DNA from: CAWFPR01 sp963817635
GTDB taxonomy: Bacteria > Acidobacteriota > Vicinamibacteria > Vicinamibacterales > 2-12-FULL-66-21
NCBI GenBank assembly: GCA_963817635.1
Contig: CAWFPR010000002.1
Coordinates: 542,700 to 606,699, forward strand
Length of the DNA: 64,000 bases
Direction of reading: 5' to 3'
Shown here: piece after piece, positions 18,502-26,829 of the stretch
How the letters are laid out: each line of letters begins with the position of its first letter
Numbering within the stretch: position 1 is the stretch's first letter
Program-made: the position numbers and the translations under genes
The notes under the pieces: generated by a model
Told to the model about the DNA's origin: nothing
The model's input: only the letters and a program-made list of their open reading frames with translations
The model's database searches: none

Positions 18502-19115
18502 TTCGCATCAATCTCCTGGCCGTCGAACGCGAGCGCACGAAGCGCCGCGCCGTCATCCCGGTCGGACAGCGCGTCACCATCGCCGCCAGTCTCATCCTGA
18601 TCGCCACGGGGCTGCTCATCGGCTGGTGGTTCTGGTCGCTGCACCAGGCCTCGCTCAAGCTGGACGACGACATCGCGCACGGCGAGGCGGAAACGCAGCA
18701 GTTGCGCGCCGTGCTCGCGCAGGTGCAGCAGTTCGAGGCTCGCAAGGCGCAGTTGCAGCAGCGCGTGACTCTCATCGAACAGCTCCGGCGCGGGCAGGCG
18801 GGGCCCGTGCACGCGCTCGACGAAATCAGCAAGGCGATCCCCGACCGCCTCTGGCTCACCGAGCTGGCGGAAAAGGGGACCACGTTCACGATCACCGGCA
18901 TGACGACGTCCCTCACCGGGTTGTCGGACTTCGTGGCGAACCTCGAGGCCAGCACCTGGTTCAACAATCCCGTGGACATCATCGACAGCCAGGCGCAGCG
19001 GGCCGATGCCAAGGCCGGCGGGGAAGAGATGTTCAAGTTCTCCGTGAAGGCGACCTTCAACAATCCGGAAGCGCCGCCGCTGCCGGCGGCGGCGGCGAAG
19101 AAAGTCAAGAAGTAG
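18498..19115 (+). CDS. pilN: Type IV pilus assembly protein PilN
   Basis: Bitopic inner-membrane protein linking PilM to PilO. It begins M-I-R-I-N-L-L, the conserved PilM-docking motif (I-N-L-L-P in most relatives), has one transmembrane helix at about residues 29-51, a periplasmic coiled coil rich in Q and A, and a small ferredoxin-like fold (L-W-L-T-E-L-A). 205 residues. The C-terminus ends in A-A-A-K-K-V-K-K. Confidence 0.93.
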   Translation: MIRINLLAVERERTKRRAVIPVGQRVTIAASLILIATGLLIGWWFWSLHQASLKLDDDIAHGEAETQQLRAVLAQVQQFEARKAQLQQRVTLIEQLRRGQAGPVHALDEISKAIPDRLWLTELAEKGTTFTITGMTTSLTGLSDFVANLEASTWFNNPVDIIDSQAQRADAKAGGEEMFKFSVKATFNNPEAPPLPAAAAKKVKK

Positions 19116-19178
19116 ACGCAGAACGCTGCCGGCGCGCCACAGACGCGGTCCGGCGGCACCGAGAGCCAGCAGGAACCC

Positions 19179-19790
19179 ATGGAACTGTCGCTCGCAAAAC
19201 TCCCGTGGCACGCCCAGATCGGCGCCTTCGTCGTCGTCTCGGTGCTGGCTGTCGGGGGGTTCTGGAACTTCTACGTCACGCAAGTGCAGGCCGACATCGT
19301 CTCGCGGCAGACGCGCTTGACGGCGCTCCGGGCCGATATCGCCAAGGGCGTCGCGACCGCGCGGCGGCTGCCCGAGTTCCAGGCGCAGGTGACCGACCTC
19401 GAACACCGCCTCGACACGCTTCGGCAGGTCCTGCCCGAGCAGAAGGACGTGGCTGACATCCTGCGGCGCGTGCAGGGTCTCGCCACACAGTCGAACCTGA
19501 CGATCCAGCGGTTCACGCCGCAGGAGCCGGTGCAGCAGTCGCTCTACGCCGAACTGCCGTTCAGGCTGCAGGCGGAAGGGACGTACCACAACCTGGGCTT
19601 CTTCTTCGACCGCATCAGCAAGTTCCCGCGAATCATCAACATCGGGGATTTGACGATCAAGGCGAAGGCGCCCCAGGAGCCGGCAGCCACGATCGTCGTG
19701 GAACTCGTGGCGACGACGTTCGTGCTCCAGGAAGGCGCGGGCACCGGGAAGGGCCGGCCGAACGTGCCGAAGCAGCCCAGTTTGAAGTGA
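19179..19790 (+). CDS. pilO: Type IV pilus assembly protein PilO
   Basis: Bitopic partner of PilN in the periplasmic alignment complex. The 203-residue protein has a membrane helix at about residues 11-29, a coiled coil (Q-T-R-L-T-A-L-R-A-D-I-A-K), L-P-E-Q-K-D-V-A-D-I-L, and the C-terminal domain with Y-H-N-L-G-F-F-F-D-R-I-S-K. The 63 bases between pilN and pilO hold no gene. Confidence 0.93.
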   Translation: MELSLAKLPWHAQIGAFVVVSVLAVGGFWNFYVTQVQADIVSRQTRLTALRADIAKGVATARRLPEFQAQVTDLEHRLDTLRQVLPEQKDVADILRRVQGLATQSNLTIQRFTPQEPVQQSLYAELPFRLQAEGTYHNLGFFFDRISKFPRIINIGDLTIKAKAPQEPAATIVVELVATTFVLQEGAGTGKGRPNVPKQPSLK

Positions 19791-19805
19791 GGACGTGAGG
19801 CGGCC

Positions 19806-20294
19806 ATGAGGAGCGTATCCAGAATCGCGTGGGCGGCAGTCGCAGTGGCGCTGACGGTGCCGATCTCGGCGCAGTCACCGCAGGTGCCAGCCGCCCCGCA
19901 GGCCGAGAAGCCGCCGGTCGCGGAACCGGCGGCGGCGCCGCCGTCGGCCTACAGCTACGACCCGGTGGGCCGGCGCGATCCGTTCGTGAGCCTGTTCGGG
20001 CGTGGAACGGATCCGACGTCGATCCGCAACCGCCCCGTTGGCGTGGCCGGCATCCTCATCAACGAAGTCAATCTGAAAGGCATCATGCGCGATCGCACGG
20101 GGTTCGTGGCGATGGTCCAGGGACCCGACAACAAGACCTACCTCGTCAAGCCGGGCGATCGGCTGATGGACGGAACCGTGAAGTCAATCGTGGCAGACGC
20201 GGTGGTGTTTTCACAGGACGTGAACGATCCCCTCTCGCTCATCAAACAGCGGGAGATCAGGAAGAGTCTGAGGAGCGAGGAGAGTCGCGGATGA
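19806..20294 (+). CDS. pilP: Type IV pilus lipoprotein/periplasmic protein PilP
   Basis: Connects the PilN/PilO complex to the PilQ secretin. The 162-residue protein has a signal peptide, a proline/alanine linker, then Y-D-P-V-G-R-R-D-P-F-V-S-L and a C-terminal beta domain with G-I-M-R-D-R-T-G-F-V-A-M-V and Y-L-V-K-P-G-D-R-L-M-D-G-T-V. A lipobox cysteine is not evident in the signal region, so it may be soluble rather than lipid-anchored. The stop overlaps the pilQ ATG (ATGA). Confidence 0.92.
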   Translation: MRSVSRIAWAAVAVALTVPISAQSPQVPAAPQAEKPPVAEPAAAPPSAYSYDPVGRRDPFVSLFGRGTDPTSIRNRPVGVAGILINEVNLKGIMRDRTGFVAMVQGPDNKTYLVKPGDRLMDGTVKSIVADAVVFSQDVNDPLSLIKQREIRKSLRSEESRG

Positions 20295-22732
20295 CCGAGA
20301 TGCCGCTGATGCAAATCGCGCGGTCCGCCGCGAAGCTGGGGGTGATGGCCGCCCTGGCGCTGGCGGGCGCTGACGCGCTGTCGGCCGGTGCCGTGCCAAT
20401 CCGGCTGCTCGGAGTGACGGGGCAGGGCAACGCCGTCGTCATCGAGGCCAGCGAGCCGGTGGCGTATGCCGTGAGCCGGCCCGATCCCCTGACGGTGCTG
20501 GTGGATCTGCGCAACGTGTCGGTCGGAGAGGCCGCCAACGACGTGACGCGCCACGATCCGATCCTCGGGGTCACGCTCGAACAGGCGAAGGGGATCGACG
20601 GACAGTCGATGGCGCGCGTGCGGCTGCAGCTGGCGCGTCCCTCCGAGGCGAAGGTGCGGAGCCTGCGAAACACGATTCGCGTGGAGCTTTCGCCTATCGT
20701 GGCGGCCAGGACCGCCGGCGCCACCGCGGACCGTCGCGAACAGGTGCCCGACGCCGTCACTCCGGCCGCGACGCTGATCGAACACGTGGCGACGACCCGC
20801 GTGGCGGGCACGACGACCGTCACGCTTGCGGGCAACGGCCGCCTCACGCCAGCCAGCGTCAGCGAGTCGCAGGATTTCCCGCGGCGGCTCGTGCTGGATT
20901 TCCCGAATGTCGCATCGAAGGCGGCGCGGCACACGGACGGCGACGGCACGCTCGTCAAAGACGTCCGCGTCGAGATCAACAGCCGCCAGCCGCTGGTCAC
21001 GCGCGTCGTGATGGAGGTCGGAGCAACCGCCACCTATCATGTCGAGCGCGCCGGCGCCGACGGCCGTGATCTCGCTGTGGTCGTGGAACGCGGTGACCCG
21101 GGAACCCTGGTGGTGTCGCCAGGCCCCGCCGGTAGCCCTAACGACGATCCGGAACCCGACATTCCCCTGGAGCAGGCCATCGCCAATGCGTCGGCCCTCG
21201 ATCCGATGTCCGCGCTGAGCGGAGCGCCCGCCGCGGCGCCGCCCGCGCTCCGGCAGGGTTCGGCCCCGGCCGCGCCAAAGAGCGCGCCGGCCCGCACGAC
21301 GCCGCCGGCGCCGGCCCAGACCCCGCCGCCGGCCCAGACCCCGCCGCCGGTCCAGAGCGCCCCGCCGCCGGCCCAGACCCCGCCGCCGGCAGCCCAGCGC
21401 CCGGCGCCCGCGGCACCGAAGCCGGCGATCACACAGCAGATCTCCGCCGTCAAGGACACGAAGTACAACGGCGCACCGGTATCGCTCGACTTCTCGGGCG
21501 CGGACCTGCGCACCGTGCTGCGCTACTTCTCGAACATCAGCGGGCTGAACATCATCATCGATCCGTCGGTGCCGGCCACGCCGATCGACATCCTGCTGAC
21601 CGACGTGCCGTGGGACCAGGCGTTCGAGACCATTCTCCGCAGCAACAAGCTGGGCTTCGTCGCTGAAGGCACCATCATCCGAATCGCGCCGATCTCGATG
21701 CTGTCGGAAGAGGAAGCCGAGCGCCGCAAGCTCTCCGAAGCCCAGGCGCTCGCCGGCGACCTCCGCGTCCAGACCTTCTCGCTGAGCTACGCGAAGGCAG
21801 CCGACATGATGCCGCTCCTGGTGAAGTCGGCGCTGTCGCAGCGCGGGCAGATCCAGGTGGATACGCGCACCAACACGCTCATCATCACGGACCTGCCGGA
21901 CCGGCTCCAGACGGCGATGAACCTCATCACCGCGCTCGATCGTGCCGAGCCGCAGGTGGAGGTCGAAGCACGCGTCGTGACGACGACGCGCGACTTCGCC
22001 AGGGCCATCGGCATCCAGTGGGGGCTCAACGGGCGCGTCTCGTCCGCGATTGGCAACACCACGCCGCTGGCCTTCCCGAACAACGGATCGCTCGGCGGAC
22101 GGACGGGCGGCACGACTCAGCCGACCGACGTGCGCTCAACCACCAACGACACGACCGCGACGGCCGTGAACCTCGCGGTGCCCGGCGCGAGTTCGGCGAT
22201 CGGGTTGGCGCTGGGAGCGGTCAACGGAGCATTCAACCTCGACGTGGCGTTGTCGGCGCTCGAGCGCTCGGGCAAGGGACGCGTCCTCTCGACCCCGCGC
22301 CTGACGACCCAGAACAACGTGACGGCCGAGGTCGCACAGGGCATCCAGATTCCCATCCAGACGGTGGCGAACAACACCGTCACCGTCACGTTCAAGGAAG
22401 CGGTGCTGCTGCTGAGGGTCACGCCGCAGATCACCAGCGCCAACACGGTGATCATGCAGATCACCATCGAGAACGCGACCGCCGATTTCAGCCGGCAGGT
22501 GAACGGCATTCCGCCCATCGACACCCAGCGTGCCAATACACAGGTGCAGGTGAACGACGGCGCGACCACGATTATCGGCGGGATCTTCGTCAGCCGGGAG
22601 CAGAGCTCGAACGAGCAGACGCCGCTGCTGCACCGCATCCCGCTGCTCGGCTGGCTGTTCAGGAAAGACTCGGTGACCGACGAAAGCCGCGAGCTGCTGA
22701 TCTTCATCACGCCGCGCATCCTGAGGGACTAG
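20291..22732 (+). CDS. pilQ: Type IV pilus secretin PilQ
   Basis: Outer-membrane channel for the pilus fibre. 813 residues: signal peptide, first AMIN domain at about 30-120 and a second at about 155-270 (peptidoglycan binding), a proline/glutamine linker at about 330-380 built on P-P-P-A-Q-T repeats, secretin N0/STN and N1 domains from about 390 (V-S-L-D-F-S-G-A-D-L-R-T-V-L), and the secretin core ending with V-N-D-G-A-T-T-I-I-G-G-I and R-E-L-L-I-F-I-T-P-R-I-L. The start at 20291 is chosen over upstream in-frame codons because it gives the signal peptide and overlaps the pilP stop. Confidence 0.96.
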   Translation: MTEMPLMQIARSAAKLGVMAALALAGADALSAGAVPIRLLGVTGQGNAVVIEASEPVAYAVSRPDPLTVLVDLRNVSVGEAANDVTRHDPILGVTLEQAKGIDGQSMARVRLQLARPSEAKVRSLRNTIRVELSPIVAARTAGATADRREQVPDAVTPAATLIEHVATTRVAGTTTVTLAGNGRLTPASVSESQDFPRRLVLDFPNVASKAARHTDGDGTLVKDVRVEINSRQPLVTRVVMEVGATATYHVERAGADGRDLAVVVERGDPGTLVVSPGPAGSPNDDPEPDIPLEQAIANASALDPMSALSGAPAAAPPALRQGSAPAAPKSAPARTTPPAPAQTPPPAQTPPPVQSAPPPAQTPPPAAQRPAPAAPKPAITQQISAVKDTKYNGAPVSLDFSGADLRTVLRYFSNISGLNIIIDPSVPATPIDILLTDVPWDQAFETILRSNKLGFVAEGTIIRIAPISMLSEEEAERRKLSEAQALAGDLRVQTFSLSYAKAADMMPLLVKSALSQRGQIQVDTRTNTLIITDLPDRLQTAMNLITALDRAEPQVEVEARVVTTTRDFARAIGIQWGLNGRVSSAIGNTTPLAFPNNGSLGGRTGGTTQPTDVRSTTNDTTATAVNLAVPGASSAIGLALGAVNGAFNLDVALSALERSGKGRVLSTPRLTTQNNVTAEVAQGIQIPIQTVANNTVTVTFKEAVLLLRVTPQITSANTVIMQITIENATADFSRQVNGIPPIDTQRANTQVQVNDGATTIIGGIFVSREQSSNEQTPLLHRIPLLGWLFRKDSVTDESRELLIFITPRILRD

Positions 22733-22736
22733 TGTC

Positions 22737-23360
22737 ATGATCAAAGCCGTCTGGGGCGCCGGGGTCCGGCTGACTGGTGCCCTCTCAATCATTCTGCTGA
22801 CCCTCGCATCCGTGTCGTGCGGGCAACTGACGCGACAGGGGACCGCCTCCTCGTACCTGATCGTGTCAGCGCTCGAGGCCGCCTCGGGCGCGGATCCCGG
22901 CGCCTTCGGCGGAACGCTCGACTCCGACGTCCTCACGGTCGTCAACAAGGTTCCGACCGTCTTCAGCGACCTCGGCCGGGTCACCTTCGCGCTGGGCATG
23001 AAGGACCCGGGATCCTCCGGTTCGCCAACGACGCCGACGCAGGCCAACTGGATCACGGTCGAGCGGTATCACGTGTCGTTCGTCCGGACGGACGGGCAAA
23101 ATACGCAGGGCGTAGACGTGCCGTACGCGTTCGACGGCGCGGCGACCGCGACTATCGCCGCCGGCGCAACGACGATCGGCTTCACGATCGTGCGTCACCA
23201 GGCGAAGGAAGAAGCGCCCCTGGCGGCGCTCGCCAATGGCGCCGTCCTGATTTCGACGATCGCCGAGGTGACCTTCTACGGGCACGATCAGACGGGACGC
23301 GAGGTCAGCGCCTCGGGGAAGATCACCATCAGTTTTGGTAACTACGGCGATCCGCAGTAA
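22737..23360 (+). CDS. Lipoprotein of unknown function downstream of pilQ
   Basis: A 207-residue protein with a hydrophobic N-terminus ending in the lipobox-like L-A-S-V-S-C-G. The rest is predicted beta-rich, with Y-L-I-V-S-A-L-E-A-A-S-G-A near the mature start, W-I-T-V-E-R-Y-H-V-S-F and I-A-E-V-T-F-Y-G-H-D-Q-T-G-R-E-V-S-A-S-G. It starts four bases after the pilQ stop and so belongs to the pil transcript. I do not recognise a named family. A role in pilus or surface biogenesis is inferred only from position. Confidence 0.7.
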   Translation: MIKAVWGAGVRLTGALSIILLTLASVSCGQLTRQGTASSYLIVSALEAASGADPGAFGGTLDSDVLTVVNKVPTVFSDLGRVTFALGMKDPGSSGSPTTPTQANWITVERYHVSFVRTDGQNTQGVDVPYAFDGAATATIAAGATTIGFTIVRHQAKEEAPLAALANGAVLISTIAEVTFYGHDQTGREVSASGKITISFGNYGDPQ

Positions 23361-23388
23361 CGGGCAGCCCGGAGACCGGCGCGGGCCG

Positions 23389-24420
23389 GTGAGCAAAAAA
23401 ATGAAGCACGCAACCATTGCACGAGTTCTGGTGGCAGGGATGGTGGCCGCCGCCGCGATGATCGGCAGCGCTTGCACGATGAAGAGCCAGGAGGCACCCG
23501 CGCTGACGGGGCCGTCCGAGTTCGGCACGTCCATCACCGTCGCCGTGTCGCCCGATATCCTCACGCAGGACGGCGCCTCCCAGTCGCTCGTGACGATTAC
23601 GGCGCGGGATGCCAGCGGCGCGCCGCTTCGCAGCGTATCGCTCAGGGCCGAGATCGCGGTCAGCGGCGTTCGCGCGGATTTCGGCACGATTTCGGCGCGC
23701 AATCTCGTCACCGACTCGGCCGGCAAAGCGACGCTCGTCTACACGGCGCCGACCGTCGGCAACGGATCGGCCGTTGACGATGGGACCGTCGTGGATATCC
23801 TGGTGACGCCCATCGGCAGCGACTTCGGCAACTCTGCGACGCGCCAGGCCTCCATCCGGCTCGTCCCGCCCGGCGTGATCATTCCGCCCGACGGACTGCA
23901 GCCGAAGTTCACGTTCACGCCGGCCAGCCCGACCGACCATCAGCCGGTGCTCTTCAACGCCTCGACGAGCACGTCCCTGTGGTCCAATCCCATCGTGGCT
24001 TATCGCTGGTCATTCGGCGACGGGGCGACAGGCAGCGGCGTGGAGGCGACTCACCAGTACTCGACGGCCGGCACCTACTTCGCGTCCCTCACGATCTCGG
24101 ACTCGCTGGGCCGTTCCGCCACGACCACCCAGGAGGTCGATGTCGCGCTGGGGCTTCTCCCGACGGCGGCGTTCACGTCCTCGCCGACCGATCCGCTGGT
24201 CAACCAGCCGATCAATTTCAACGCCGCGCTGTCCACCGCGGCCGCGGGGCGCCGGATCGTCAGCTACACGTGGGATTTCGGCGACGGCACCGGCACGACG
24301 ACCGGCAGTACTCAGGCGAGCCACGCGTATGCGTTCGCCCGGACCTTCGCCGTCACCCTCACCGTGACCGACGATGTCGGCCGCTCGTCAACCGTCAGCA
24401 ACACGGTCTCGACGAAGTAG
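23389..24420 (+). CDS. Lipoprotein with a bacterial Ig-like domain and two PKD domains
   Basis: Signal peptide ending S-A-C-T, so a predicted lipoprotein, followed by an invasin-type (Big1-like) Ig domain (V-T-I-T-A-R-D-A-S-G-A-P-L) and two PKD domains with Y-R-W-S-F-G-D-G-A-T-G-S and Y-T-W-D-F-G-D-G-T-G. PKD domains mediate extracellular protein or carbohydrate contacts. GTG at 23389 and ATG at 23401 are both possible starts; neither has a strong ribosome site. It continues the pil gene run and may be a surface accessory of the pilus. Confidence 0.78.
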   Translation: MSKKMKHATIARVLVAGMVAAAAMIGSACTMKSQEAPALTGPSEFGTSITVAVSPDILTQDGASQSLVTITARDASGAPLRSVSLRAEIAVSGVRADFGTISARNLVTDSAGKATLVYTAPTVGNGSAVDDGTVVDILVTPIGSDFGNSATRQASIRLVPPGVIIPPDGLQPKFTFTPASPTDHQPVLFNASTSTSLWSNPIVAYRWSFGDGATGSGVEATHQYSTAGTYFASLTISDSLGRSATTTQEVDVALGLLPTAAFTSSPTDPLVNQPINFNAALSTAAAGRRIVSYTWDFGDGTGTTTGSTQASHAYAFARTFAVTLTVTDDVGRSSTVSNTVSTK

Positions 24421-24429
24421 AATCACCCA

Positions 24430-25132
24430 ATGCCGGACGGTCCGCGCATTCAGGAGCTCAGACGCCGGGTCCAGTTGGACCCGGCGTCCATCGCGTTTGC
24501 GGCGCTCGCCGAAGAGTACCGGCGCGCCGGACGTTTCGAAGAGGCGGTCGCTGCCTGCCAGGCCGGCCTCCATCGGCATCCCTCCTACCTGTCGGCCCGC
24601 GTCACCCTCGGCCGGTCGCTGCTCGAAATCGGCCGGTTCGATGAGGCGCAGCAGGAGCTCGAGCACGTGCTCAAGCTCGCTCCGGAGAACCTGGCGGCGA
24701 TTCGCGGGCTGGCGGAAATTCAGCATCGGCGGGCCGACGCCGGCCACCAGGATTCTGGCACGTCGGGTCGCTTGGCCCCGCCAGCACCCGCGGTTCAGGC
24801 GCCGGAGCTCCCTCTGCGGGGACACGCCACCGGCGCGCCGCTCGCGGAGATCCAGCTGAAGCGGGAGCCCAGCCATTGGCCGGCTGCCGACGTTCCGCTC
24901 ACGAGCGAGCCAGCCAGCGCGACCGGTCCCGACCTCGGGCTCAGGCCTGAAGCCCCTGGGGTTCGACCAGTCGAGGCTGTCGGGTTCTCACTCGCGCCGG
25001 CAGGGGACGTGACGCCGGCCAGGGCCTCCGGGCCGGAACCGACGCCCGGTGGACGACTCCCCCGCGCTCGCCGGACTGGAAGAATTTCTGTCCGCCATCA
25101 TCCGCGCGCGCGCCGGCACCACGGGGCGGTAG
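24430..25132 (+). CDS. TPR-repeat protein; one frame break near the C-terminus
   Basis: The first 100 residues contain tandem tetratricopeptide repeats (L-A-E-E-Y-R-R-A-G-R-F-E-E-A-V-A and L-G-R-S-L-L-E-I-G-R-F-D-E-A), then a proline/alanine-rich low-complexity region. The frame shifts near 25048 (one extra G). The restored C-terminus reads D-D-S-P-A-L-A-G-L-E-E-F-L-S-A-I and stops at 25132, giving 233 residues. It starts nine bases after the PKD lipoprotein and ends eleven before the peptidase, so it is probably the last gene of the pil run. Confidence 0.72.
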
Positions 25133-25142
25133 CCCTCGTCCC

Positions 25143-26297
25143 ATGTCCGTTCCGGCCGCTCATCCGGCGGTTCGTCGTCTGCTCGACGTGCGCAGTGCCA
25201 TGCTGTCGGACGGGCTCGACGCGCTCGTCGTCACTCACCTGCCCAACATCCGGTACCTCACTGGGTTCAGCGGCAGCGCGGGCGTCGTCGTGGTGACGCG
25301 CACGCGATGTGTCCTCGTCGTGGACTTCAGGTACTCCACCGCCGGTCGTGCTCTCCTGGCGCGGCGACGCGACAACGCGGTGGAACTGCTTCAGGCGGAG
25401 GGCAGCAGCCTCGACGAATCGATCCTCGCGCTGCTCCGGACCGAGCAGGCGGCGCGAATCGGGGTCGAGGCGGCGTGGATGACGGTCAGCCGGTTCGAGC
25501 GGCTCTCCGCGGGTCTTGGGTCCGCGGGCTCCGGACAACTCCCGGCTGCCGCGGACCAGGTCCGGCCGGCACTCGTACCGACCGAGCGGCTGATCGAGCG
25601 CGGACGGCAGATCAAAGATGCGGACGAGATTGCCACGCTCCGCGAGGCCGCCCGCCGGCTCTCAGCCGTCGCGCGCGAGCTCCGCAACCATGCCCGGCCC
25701 GGCCGCACCGAATCGGATGTGGCCGCCGACATCGACGATGCGATGCGGCGCCGGGGATTCGAGCGGCCTGCCTTTGACACGATTGTGGCGTCGGGGCCGA
25801 ACGGCGCGCTGCCCCACGCGCGTCCGACCCGGCGGGTGCTCCAGACGGGAGATGGGGTGGTGCTGGACTTCGGGGGTATCTACGACGGATACTGCGTGGA
25901 TCTGACACGGACGATACAACTCGGAGCCGGAGTGGCGGAGTTTCGCCGGATGTTCGAGGCCGTCGTCCAGGCGCACGCGGCTGCCGTTGCGGCGGTGCGT
26001 CCCGGGACGCGGGCGAGCGCCATCGACGCCGCCGCCCGTACCGTGCTGGAGCGGCACGGACTTGGTGAGGCCTTCGGCCATGGCACCGGTCATGGCTTGG
26101 GGCTGGAAGTCCACGAGGAACCGCGGATTGCGCGGGCCGTTCAGGGGCTTCCCGACGCGGCGCTGGAGACGGGGATGGTCTTCACGATCGAACCGGGAGC
26201 CTACGTGGCGCAGCTCGGCGGCGTGCGCATCGAAGACGATGTGCTGGTGACGTCGGACGGCTGCGAGGTGCTGACCGACGTCCCGATCGAGCTGTAG
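25143..26297 (+). CDS. M24-family Xaa-Pro peptidase (aminopeptidase P/prolidase type)
   Basis: Cytoplasmic metallopeptidase cleaving X-Pro bonds. 384 residues with an N-terminal creatinase-like domain (L-P-N-I-R-Y-L-T-G-F-S-G) and a pita-bread catalytic domain. The metal ligands are visible in L-D-F-G-G-I-Y-D-G-Y-C-V-D-L-T-R-T, G-H-G-T-G-H-G-L-G-L-E-V-H-E, T-I-E-P-G-A-Y and R-I-E-D-D-V-L-V. In many bacteria this gene precedes efp and accBC; here efp is absent and accB follows directly. Confidence 0.92.
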   Translation: MSVPAAHPAVRRLLDVRSAMLSDGLDALVVTHLPNIRYLTGFSGSAGVVVVTRTRCVLVVDFRYSTAGRALLARRRDNAVELLQAEGSSLDESILALLRTEQAARIGVEAAWMTVSRFERLSAGLGSAGSGQLPAAADQVRPALVPTERLIERGRQIKDADEIATLREAARRLSAVARELRNHARPGRTESDVAADIDDAMRRRGFERPAFDTIVASGPNGALPHARPTRRVLQTGDGVVLDFGGIYDGYCVDLTRTIQLGAGVAEFRRMFEAVVQAHAAAVAAVRPGTRASAIDAAARTVLERHGLGEAFGHGTGHGLGLEVHEEPRIARAVQGLPDAALETGMVFTIEPGAYVAQLGGVRIEDDVLVTSDGCEVLTDVPIEL

Positions 26298-26352
26298 CGG
26301 TGGGCGCCGCACCCGGCACCGGGTCATCGCGGGCGTGAACACGGAGGAGTTC

Positions 26353-26820
26353 TTGGAATTCGCAGATATCGAACGGATCCTCGACTTGGTGCGCCAGCAC
26401 GACCTGGCGGAGTTCGAGCTGGAGCGCGAGGGGCTGAAACTGCGTGTCCGGAAGGCGCCGGCCGCCCCGCCCATGCTGCCCCCGATGCCGATGCACGTGG
26501 CCGCGCCTCTACCGGCCGGCTCCCATGTCGCGACCGCCGCGCCGGTGACGGCCGCGGCCAGCGACGAGGACAGCCTCGAGCTCGCCGTCGTCAAGTCGCC
26601 CATCGTCGGCACCTTCTATCGGTCGCCGGAGCCCGGCGCGCAGTCGTTCGTCGAAGTCGGGCACCGCGTTCGGAAGGACCAGGTGCTCTGTATCATCGAG
26701 GCGATGAAACTGATGAACGAGATCACCTCCGAGTACGACGGGGAGATCGTCAGCGTCTACGTGGACAACGGCAAGCCGGTCCAGTACGGCGAACGGCTGT
26801 TCGCGATCAAGACCGCGTAG
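26353..26820 (+). CDS. accB: Biotin carboxyl carrier protein of acetyl-CoA carboxylase
   Basis: Carries biotin between AccC and the carboxyltransferase in fatty-acid synthesis. An N-terminal helix (A-D-I-E-R-I-L-D-L-V) and L-A-E-F-E-L-E-R-E-G-L-K-L-R-V-R-K match the family. A Pro/Ala linker follows, then the biotinyl domain with E-A-M-K-L-M-N-E-I, in which the biotin lysine is at about residue 119. The chosen start is TTG at 26353, because GGAGG at 26343-26347 lies five bases upstream and homologues begin at this point; a GTG at 26335 would put that Shine-Dalgarno inside the gene. 155 residues. Ten bases before accC. Confidence 0.9.
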   Translation: MEFADIERILDLVRQHDLAEFELEREGLKLRVRKAPAAPPMLPPMPMHVAAPLPAGSHVATAAPVTAAASDEDSLELAVVKSPIVGTFYRSPEPGAQSFVEVGHRVRKDQVLCIIEAMKLMNEITSEYDGEIVSVYVDNGKPVQYGERLFAIKTA

Positions 26821-26829
26821 CGGGGGATC

